Source of the DNA: Pseudomonas sp. Irchel s3h17
GTDB taxonomy: Bacteria > Pseudomonadota > Gammaproteobacteria > Pseudomonadales > Pseudomonadaceae
NCBI RefSeq assembly: GCF_900187505.1
Contig: NZ_FYDL01000010.1
Coordinates: 62,001-126,000, forward strand
Direction of reading: 5' to 3'
DNA: 64,000 nt
The notes under the pieces are model-generated. The model did not search any database, was not told the DNA's origin, and saw only the letters and a program-made list of their open reading frames with translations. Below, piece after piece: positions 58,491 to 64,000 of the stretch (positions are counted from its first letter, which is position 1; every line of letters begins with the position of its first letter). A program made the translations under genes and the position numbers.

Positions 58491-58811
58491 ATGGTTGAGT
58501 CGCAAACAAAAGTCACAAAACCCGAGTTGTATGAAAAGCTGATAGATCGTCTGGGGGTGGCCCTGGATGCGGCAAAAACAGCTGGGCGGTTGCGCGATGA
58601 GCGCCCTCTGGAACTTGAACTTCGCGGGTTGAGCCGCGCAGAGTTCGAACTGATCAAGGCTTATCTGGACCGTAGTGAACGCGAGGCGCATGGCGTCTTG
58701 TCAGAAGCGGTGAAGCACAACGATGCCCCTCGTTCGGCCAAAGTCATATGGTTGAAAGACAAGGTGCCTGGCAGTGACGCGGTAAAGGTCCGGTCCCTGC
58801 GAGTCAAGTAA
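58491..58811 (+). CDS. Hypothetical protein, charged, no known domain
   Basis: A 106-residue soluble protein with a strong ribosome site (GAGGTGAGGG just before the ATG) that makes it a convincing gene. It is helix-rich (LYEKLIDRLGVALDAAKTAG, then FELIKAYLDRSEREAHGVLS), near neutral overall, with no cysteine, signal peptide or membrane segment. Not recognised from any family I know. It is divergent from leuS, separated by 270 bases. Confidence 0.75.
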   Translation: MVESQTKVTKPELYEKLIDRLGVALDAAKTAGRLRDERPLELELRGLSRAEFELIKAYLDRSEREAHGVLSEAVKHNDAPRSAKVIWLKDKVPGSDAVKVRSLRVK

Positions 58812-58948
58812 GTGTACAGGCGCGTGTTTGTCGCCCCATGCGGGCACATGAAGTCACCGGTGATGGCTTTTTGATGAAAAAGCCAGCCACCTTAGTTGTC
58901 GCTTTGCTTCAACCCACTTAGGCTTCGGGCATCTTTCGGAGATGCTCG

Positions 58949-59710
58949 ATGCCTTTTCGCTATTTCGTCAAACAACTACTCTTGCCGCCCGGCATTCTCT
59001 TGCTGTTGCTCCTGCTTGCCTGGTGGTTGCGCCGATCAAGGCCGCGCCTGGCAGGGCTGTGTTTCGCCCTCGGGCTGGGCGGGTTCTGGTTGATGAGCTT
59101 GCCGGTGGTCGTACAGTGGGGCGCCAGGATCCTTGAGCGCGAACCGCCCCTGGCCCGCAGCGAATGGGCGACCCTGGCCGAGCGTGCCGATGTGATTGTG
59201 GTGTTGGGCGCAGGGCGCGAGCGGGGTGATCGGGCCTGGGGCAGTGATCAGCCCACCGGGGTGGTCCTGGAGCGTGAGCGTTATGCCGCGCGGCTGGCCA
59301 AGGCCTCGGGGCTGCCAGTGTTGACCAGTGGCGGACTGCATTACGGCACTCCGCCCACCGAAGCCAAGCTCATGGCCGATTCGCTGCAGGATGATTTTGG
59401 GGTGACGGTTCGCTGGCAGGAGGGCCGCAGCCGCACGACCTGGGAGAACGCACAGTTCACCGCCGAGCTGCTGCAACCCTTGGGCTTGAGGCGGGTGGTG
59501 CTGGTGACGCAGGCCTGGCACATGCCACGCAGTGTCTGGAGCTTCGAGGCGGCGGGATTGACGGTGGTGCCGGCGCCCGTGGGCTTTATGGGTGCCGACA
59601 ACGGTGAGCCCTTTGGCGGCTGGCTACCGACGGTCAAGTCGGTCTGGCGCTCGGGGCAGTTGGTGAACGAGGCAGTAGGGCAGATGGGTTATACGGTGTT
59701 TTACCGATAG
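58949..59710 (+). CDS. YdcF/ElyC-type membrane protein (DUF218)
   Basis: A 253-residue inner-membrane protein with two N-terminal membrane helices and a periplasmic DUF218 domain: RADVIVVLGAGRERG, GLPVLTSGGLHYGTPPTEA, SRTTWENAQF and VVLVTQAWHMPRSVW. The ElyC/SanA/YdcF family affects envelope integrity in E. coli; the biochemical activity is not settled. Start supported by CGGAGATG six to ten bases upstream. Divergent arrangement with lnt separated by a REP doublet (convergent). Confidence 0.88.
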   Translation: MPFRYFVKQLLLPPGILLLLLLLAWWLRRSRPRLAGLCFALGLGGFWLMSLPVVVQWGARILEREPPLARSEWATLAERADVIVVLGAGRERGDRAWGSDQPTGVVLERERYAARLAKASGLPVLTSGGLHYGTPPTEAKLMADSLQDDFGVTVRWQEGRSRTTWENAQFTAELLQPLGLRRVVLVTQAWHMPRSVWSFEAAGLTVVPAPVGFMGADNGEPFGGWLPTVKSVWRSGQLVNEAVGQMGYTVFYR

Positions 59711-59729
59711 TTGAGTCGACACTGTTCCT

Positions 59730-59858
59730 GTGGCGAGGGAGCTTGCTCCCGCTCGGGTGCGCAGCAGCCGTCACAGGACTGCTGCGGTGTGCCTGATAAA
59801 TCCGATTTGCTGGATTGGGACCGCTTTGCAGTCCAGCGGGAGCAAGCTCCCTCGCCAC
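59730..59858. repeat. REP doublet between the YdcF-type gene and lnt
   Basis: Arms GTGGCGAGGGAGCTTGCTCC and GGAGCAAGCTCCCTCGCCAC are well preserved; the linker carries GTGCCTGATAAATCCGATTTG. Between two convergent genes. Confidence 0.85.
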
Positions 59859-59893
59859 AACGGCTCATTCGCCAGCAAGGCCGGGTATAGCGC

Positions 59894-61417
59894 TTACACC
59901 GTCTTGGCGATCCGGCTTGCCAGCAGTGCCCAGCCAAACAGCAGCGTGCAGACAATGATCAGCGGCCATGAGCGCCATTGCAGGTAAGGCGTCAGGTTGT
60001 GCATCGGCACCACTTCACCATAGAGAATGCCGCGCTCGAATTGCGGAATCTGCACGGTGATCTTGCCGAACGGGTCAATCAGCCCGGTCACGCCGTTGTT
60101 GGTGGAGCGAATCATCCAGCGGCCGGCCTCCAGTGCCCGCATCTGCGCCATTTGCAGGTGTTGCAGGGGGCCAATGGAGGTGCCGAACCAGGTGTCGTTG
60201 CTGATGGTCAGCAGCAGATCGCTGCGCGCCGACAGGCTGGCGGCAAATTCCGGATACACCACCTCGTAGCAGATGAACGGTGCAATCTGGTAACCCTTGG
60301 CTTGCAGCATCGGCTGATCGGCCGGGCCGCGGGCGAAGTCCGACATCGGCAGGTCGAAGAAGGCGATCAGCCCGCGCAGCACTTCCTGCAGTGGTACGTA
60401 TTCGCCGAACGGCACCAGTTTTTGCTTGAGGTAGGTGCCTTCACCTTCACCGACCACGGTAATGCCGTTGTAGAAGCGTTTCTCTTGATGCACTTGCTGG
60501 CGGATCGGCACGCCGGTGATCAGGGCCGAGTTTCGATCGGCGGCGAAGTTGCCCATCATGTTCAGGTAGCCCTCGGCGGACTCCTTGAGCACAGGCACCG
60601 CGGTTTCCGGCCAGATCAGCAGGTCGACGCGCTTGGAGCTCAGGCTCATGTCACGGTACAGCGCCAGCTGCGAGTTGAGCTGCGCCGGGTCCCATTTCAT
60701 GCTTTGTTCGATATTGCCCTGAATCGCCGCAACGCTCAGCGGATCGCCCGACGGGCTGGTCCAGGCATGCCCCTTGAGCGACAGTCCAACGACCCACGGC
60801 GCGGCCAGTAACAGCAGGCCCGCGACGATAAAACCGGTGCGGCCGGCCTTGATCAGGCGCGGCAGGTTGTACAGCAGCGCGGCGCTGAGGGCGATACCGA
60901 AGGAGATCAGCCAGATGCCACCCAGCGGTGCCAGGCCGGTCAGCGGGCCGTCGAGTTGACTGTAGCCGGAATAGAGCCAGGGGAAGCCGGTGAGGAACCA
61001 GCCCCGGAACGCTTCCTGGCCTACCCACAACGCAGCGAAGGCCAGGGCGTCGGCCAGCGGTGCTTCGTTGCGGCGCAGCCAGCGTGCCCAGACCCAGGCG
61101 GGCAGGGCGAAGAACCAGGCAATCGCCGCGGTGAACGCCAGCATCAGCAGGCCGGCCAGCAGCATGGAAGCGCCGCCGAAGTGGTGGATGCTGTAGTAGA
61201 TCCAGCTGGTGCCAGCGCCAAACAGACCAAAACCGAAGCACCAGCCGCGGCCCAGGGCCTGGCGGGGTGTCAGTTCACGCAAGCCTGCGTAGAAGAACCC
61301 GACCGCCAGCAACGCCAGCGGCCAGATATCGAATGGCGCCAGCGCCAGGGTGGTGATTGCACCGGCCGCCACGGCCAGCAGGTTACCGGGCCAGCCGGGG
61401 CGGGTCATACGATGCAT
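59894..61417 (-). CDS. lnt: Apolipoprotein N-acyltransferase
   Basis: Adds the third acyl chain to lipoproteins at the inner membrane. The 507-residue protein has about eight membrane segments at the N-terminus and a nitrilase-like domain: catalytic Glu in LIWPETAVPVL, Lys in YLKQKLVPFGEYVPL and Cys in IAPFICYEVVYPEF. Starts MHRMTRPG; a start at the second Met is possible. Last of phoH-ybeY-corC-lnt, 14 bases after corC. Confidence 0.95.
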   Translation of the reverse strand: MHRMTRPGWPGNLLAVAAGAITTLALAPFDIWPLALLAVGFFYAGLRELTPRQALGRGWCFGFGLFGAGTSWIYYSIHHFGGASMLLAGLLMLAFTAAIAWFFALPAWVWARWLRRNEAPLADALAFAALWVGQEAFRGWFLTGFPWLYSGYSQLDGPLTGLAPLGGIWLISFGIALSAALLYNLPRLIKAGRTGFIVAGLLLLAAPWVVGLSLKGHAWTSPSGDPLSVAAIQGNIEQSMKWDPAQLNSQLALYRDMSLSSKRVDLLIWPETAVPVLKESAEGYLNMMGNFAADRNSALITGVPIRQQVHQEKRFYNGITVVGEGEGTYLKQKLVPFGEYVPLQEVLRGLIAFFDLPMSDFARGPADQPMLQAKGYQIAPFICYEVVYPEFAASLSARSDLLLTISNDTWFGTSIGPLQHLQMAQMRALEAGRWMIRSTNNGVTGLIDPFGKITVQIPQFERGILYGEVVPMHNLTPYLQWRSWPLIIVCTLLFGWALLASRIAKTV

Positions 61418-61431
61418 TTCAGTCCTTAGAA

Positions 61432-62271
61432 TTACCGGGCGATAGGTGTCAGGCGCAGCAAGTGGATACGACGGCTATCGGCATTGAGGATGCGAAAGCG
61501 ATAAGCGCCGATTTCAGTGATTTCATTGCGTTTTGGCAAGTGCCCGAACGCGCTCATCACCAGGCCACCGACGGTGTCGAACTCGTCGTCGGAAAACTCA
61601 CTGTCGAAGAACTCGTTGAAGTTCTCGATCGGGGTCAGGGCCTTGATCAGGAAGTCACCGCTGGGCAGCGGCTTGATGTAGCTGTCCTCTTCGACGTCGT
61701 GCTCGTCCTCGATGTCGCCGACGATCTGTTCCAGCACGTCTTCAATGGTCACCAGGCCCGCCACTCCGCCGTATTCGTCGATGACGATGGCCATGTGGTT
61801 ATGGTTGGCGCGGAATTCGCGCAGCAGCACGTTCAGGCGCTTGGACTCGGGCACGAAGGTGGCTGGACGCAACAGGTCCTTGATGTTGAAGTTGTCGCCG
61901 TTCTCCTTGAGGATCAACGGCAGCAAGTCCTTGGCCAGCAGCACGCCCATCACGTCGTCGTGGCTTTCGCCAATCACCGGGTAGCGGGAGTGGGCCGAGT
62001 CGAGCACGGCGGGCAGGAACTCGCGGGGTGTCTGGGTCGCCTTGATGCTGATCATCTGCGAGCGCGGGACCATGATGTCCCGTACTTGCAGGTCAGCCAC
62101 CTGGATGGCGCCTTCGACGATGGCCAGCGCTTCGCTGTCCAGCAACTTGTTCTGGTGGGCATCGCGCAGGAGTTCAAGCAGCTCCTGACGGTTTTTCGGC
62201 TCATGGGCAAAAGCTTGGGTGAGTTTACCCAGCCAGGACTTTTGCCCGTTGCTCGATCGATCTTCGCTCAT
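61432..62271 (-). CDS. corC: CorC/HlyC family protein (CBS domains and transporter-associated domain)
   Basis: A 279-residue cytoplasmic protein. Two CBS domains follow the segment AIQVADLQVRDIMVPRSQM; a C-terminal CorC_HlyC domain ends VGGLVMSAFGHLPKRNEI. It is linked to magnesium and cobalt efflux in E. coli, but the family may act in other ways. Six bases after ybeY, in the phoH-ybeY-corC-lnt order. Confidence 0.94.
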   Translation of the reverse strand: MSEDRSSNGQKSWLGKLTQAFAHEPKNRQELLELLRDAHQNKLLDSEALAIVEGAIQVADLQVRDIMVPRSQMISIKATQTPREFLPAVLDSAHSRYPVIGESHDDVMGVLLAKDLLPLILKENGDNFNIKDLLRPATFVPESKRLNVLLREFRANHNHMAIVIDEYGGVAGLVTIEDVLEQIVGDIEDEHDVEEDSYIKPLPSGDFLIKALTPIENFNEFFDSEFSDDEFDTVGGLVMSAFGHLPKRNEITEIGAYRFRILNADSRRIHLLRLTPIAR

Positions 62272-62276
62272 AGCGA

Positions 62277-62771
62277 TTACTCTGAATCCTTTGTTGTAAC
62301 GATAGGGGGTGTTTCGGTTTCGTCGTCCGCATAAGGGTCCGGATGACCCAGTTCTGCAAGCAACGTTCGTTCCAGCGCTTCCATTTCTTCGGCTTCGTCA
62401 TCATCTATATGGTCGTAACCCAATAGATGCAAGCAGCCATGAATCACCAGATGTGCCCAGTGGGCCTTCAATGCCTTGCCTTGCTCGGTCGCTTCGCGCT
62501 CGACCACGGCCACGCAGATCACCAGGTCGCCCAGTAACGGGATGTCGAGGAACTCGTCAGGCACATCGGCCGGGAACGACAGGACGTTGGTGGCGTAATC
62601 TTTTTGACGCCAGGTGTGATTGAGTTCACGCCCTTCCGCTTCGTCGACCAGGCGAATGGTCATTTCCGAGTCGGCGCTGCGTTGGCGCAGGGCCAGCTCG
62701 CACCATTGGCGGAATTCGGCTTCGCTTGGGGCAGGCGCCTGGGTCGCCCGTTGCAGGTCAAGCTCAAGCAT
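62277..62771 (-). CDS. ybeY: Endoribonuclease YbeY
   Basis: Single-strand RNA endonuclease for 16S rRNA 3'-end maturation and ribosome quality control. The 164-residue protein has the zinc motif [11 protein letters not shown] and [17 protein letters not shown]. The start at [10 protein letters not shown] overlaps the phoH stop by eight bases. A longer frame upstream lies inside phoH. Confidence 0.96.
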   Translation of the reverse strand: MLELDLQRATQAPAPSEAEFRQWCELALRQRSADSEMTIRLVDEAEGRELNHTWRQKDYATNVLSFPADVPDEFLDIPLLGDLVICVAVVEREATEQGKALKAHWAHLVIHGCLHLLGYDHIDDDEAEEMEALERTLLAELGHPDPYADDETETPPIVTTKDSE

Positions 62772-63768
62772 CGCGGTGGCTGTCCTTCGGGTTTTGTGCA
62801 GCGGCATGGTTTTCATAGCGCTCATAGGCTTCGACGATGCGCTGGACCAGCGGATGACGCACGACGTCTTTGGGCTTGAAGTGAGTAAAGCTGATACCTG
62901 GCACGTCCTTCAGTACTTCGGTCACATGGATGAGTCCGGACTTGGTGCCTTTGGGCAGGTCGATCTGGGTGACGTCACCGGTAATGACCGCCGTCGAACC
63001 AAAGCCGATCCGGGTCAGGAACATTTTCATCTGCTCGACGGTGGTGTTCTGGCTTTCGTCGAGGATGATGAAGCTGTTGTTCAGCGTGCGGCCGCGCATG
63101 TAGGCCAGCGGCGCGACTTCGATCACCTGGCGTTCGATCAGTTTGGCCACCAGTTCGAAACCGAGCATTTCGTACAGCGCGTCATAGAGCGGGCGCAGGT
63201 ACGGGTCGATCTTCTGCGACAGGTCGCCAGGCAGGAAGCCGAGTTTCTCGCCAGCCTCGACCGCCGGGCGTACCAGCAGGATGCGGCGGATCTGCTCGCG
63301 CTCCAGCGCATCGACTGCACAGGCTACGGCCAGGTACGTCTTGCCGGTACCGGCCGGGCCGATGCCGAAGTTGATGTCGTTGGCCAGGACTTCCTTCACG
63401 TAGCGCTGCTGGTTCAAGCCGCGAGGGCGAATCATGCCCTTCTTGGTGCGCAGCGCGACGGCGGGTTCGGCGGGCGAGTGATTGTTCAGCTCTTCCACGG
63501 CCGACTCCTGCAGGAACAGGTGGACCATGTCCGGCGACAGCTCGCTACCCTTGGTTTCACGGTAGAGCCGGCGCAACAGGTGTTCCGCGGAGGTGGTGTG
63601 TTTGAGCTCGCCGATCAGTTCGAACTGATTGCCGCGATTGCGGATCACGATCGCCAGGCGCTGCTCGATCAAGCGCAGATGCTCGTCGAATTGCCCGCAC
63701 AGATTGGCAAAGCGATGAGCCTCAAAGGGCTCGAGTATGAAGCGATGGGGTTCTATGGGTGCGTTCAA
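62764..63768 (-). CDS. PhoH-like ATPase (YbeZ)
   Basis: A 334-residue nucleotide-binding protein with Walker [14 protein letters not shown] near residue 135, Walker [11 protein letters not shown] and [16 protein letters not shown]. In E. coli the paralog YbeZ interacts with YbeY; probable roles are RNA metabolism and stress. It heads phoH-ybeY-corC-lnt. The miaB gene often precedes this group; it is not in the window. Confidence 0.95.
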   Translation of the reverse strand: MNAPIEPHRFILEPFEAHRFANLCGQFDEHLRLIEQRLAIVIRNRGNQFELIGELKHTTSAEHLLRRLYRETKGSELSPDMVHLFLQESAVEELNNHSPAEPAVALRTKKGMIRPRGLNQQRYVKEVLANDINFGIGPAGTGKTYLAVACAVDALEREQIRRILLVRPAVEAGEKLGFLPGDLSQKIDPYLRPLYDALYEMLGFELVAKLIERQVIEVAPLAYMRGRTLNNSFIILDESQNTTVEQMKMFLTRIGFGSTAVITGDVTQIDLPKGTKSGLIHVTEVLKDVPGISFTHFKPKDVVRHPLVQRIVEAYERYENHAAAQNPKDSHRDA

Positions 63769-63871
63769 AGTTGTTTTTAGCCGCCCTTGGGCAATGAAGA
63801 TGAAATCAAGGATAACGCCAGAGGGCTGGGTGCGAAAGCTCTTATACGGAGCAATGTAGCCGGCGATGATT

Positions 63872-63972
63872 CTGTAGGAGCGAGCGTGCTCGCGAAGGAC
63901 TCGAGAGCACCACGCTCATTCAGGATGCAAGCGTCATCGTTGACGATCATCGCGAGCACGCTCGCTCCTACA
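63872..63972. repeat. REP doublet at the right edge
   Basis: Arms TGTAGGAGCGAGCGTGCTCG and CGAGCACGCTCGCTCCTACA are perfect inverted copies. The core GAGCGTGCTCGCGAA differs from the GTGGCGAG family and resembles the copy at 10.3 kb. Confidence 0.85.
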
Positions 63973-64000
63973 GCAGTGAACCGCGCAGCGAGTGCGGCTG

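Overview
The window is chromosomal DNA of a Pseudomonas, most likely the P. fluorescens group. This rests on the high GC content, the gene order (ribD-ribE-ribBA-ribH-nusB-thiL-pgpA; dxs-ispA-xseB; mrdA-rodA-mltB-rlpA-dacA-DUF493-lipB-lipA; holA-lptE-leuS; phoH-ybeY-corC-lnt) and the many REP doublets of the GTGGCGAG...CTCGCCAC type. Almost all of it is coding. No rRNA, tRNA, CRISPR array, insertion sequence or intact prophage was seen.

Layout. 1-7 kb: riboflavin synthesis (ribD, cut by the left edge; ribE; ribBA with a degenerate second domain; ribH), then nusB, thiL, pgpA, an orphan solute-binding protein and the true GTP cyclohydrolase II gene ribA. 7-10 kb: a small membrane protein coupled to btuF, facing a TonB-dependent receptor of the BtuB type. 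10-13.6 kb: the isoprenoid block dxs, ispA, xseB. 13.6-17.7 kb: a probably variable slot with a Fic protein preceded by two tandem palindromes, a diguanylate cyclase, and an orphan LexA/CI-like S24 repressor with its own half-site cluster. 17.8-20.8 kb: ppa, mtfA-like, DedA and GNAT genes. 20.9-28.4 kb: ethanolamine catabolism (eutC, eutB, eutH, exaC-type aldehyde dehydrogenase) divergent from a sigma-54 activator; a good -24/-12 promoter and repeated upstream sites lie between them. 28.5-39 kb: a J-domain protein, mpl, ubiX, a small lipoprotein, a MORN-repeat lipoprotein with a caspase-fold (C13) peptidase domain, a MaoC-like protein, cidA/cidB, a Lon-N protein, a DedA-PAP2 fusion and mpg. 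39-51 kb: proA, nadD, rsfS, rlmH, the elongasome and wall genes, and lipoate synthesis. 51-64 kb: LD-carboxypeptidase, an SltH-like transglycosylase, arfA with a terminator inside its coding region, holA, lptE, leuS, a hypothetical gene, a YdcF-type protein, and the phoH-ybeY-corC-lnt cluster.

How the parts fit. EutBC needs adenosylcobalamin, and cobalamin uptake genes lie about 11 kb away. Peptidoglycan is covered at several levels: synthesis and elongation (mrdA, rodA), trimming (dacA), cleavage (mltB, rlpA, sltH-like) and recycling (mpl, ldcA). The least explained items are the Fic locus with its tandem operators, the orphan S24 repressor, the MORN-C13 lipoprotein, and the small membrane protein linking ribA and btuF. 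All functional calls come from reading protein motifs and gene order by eye; no database search was run.
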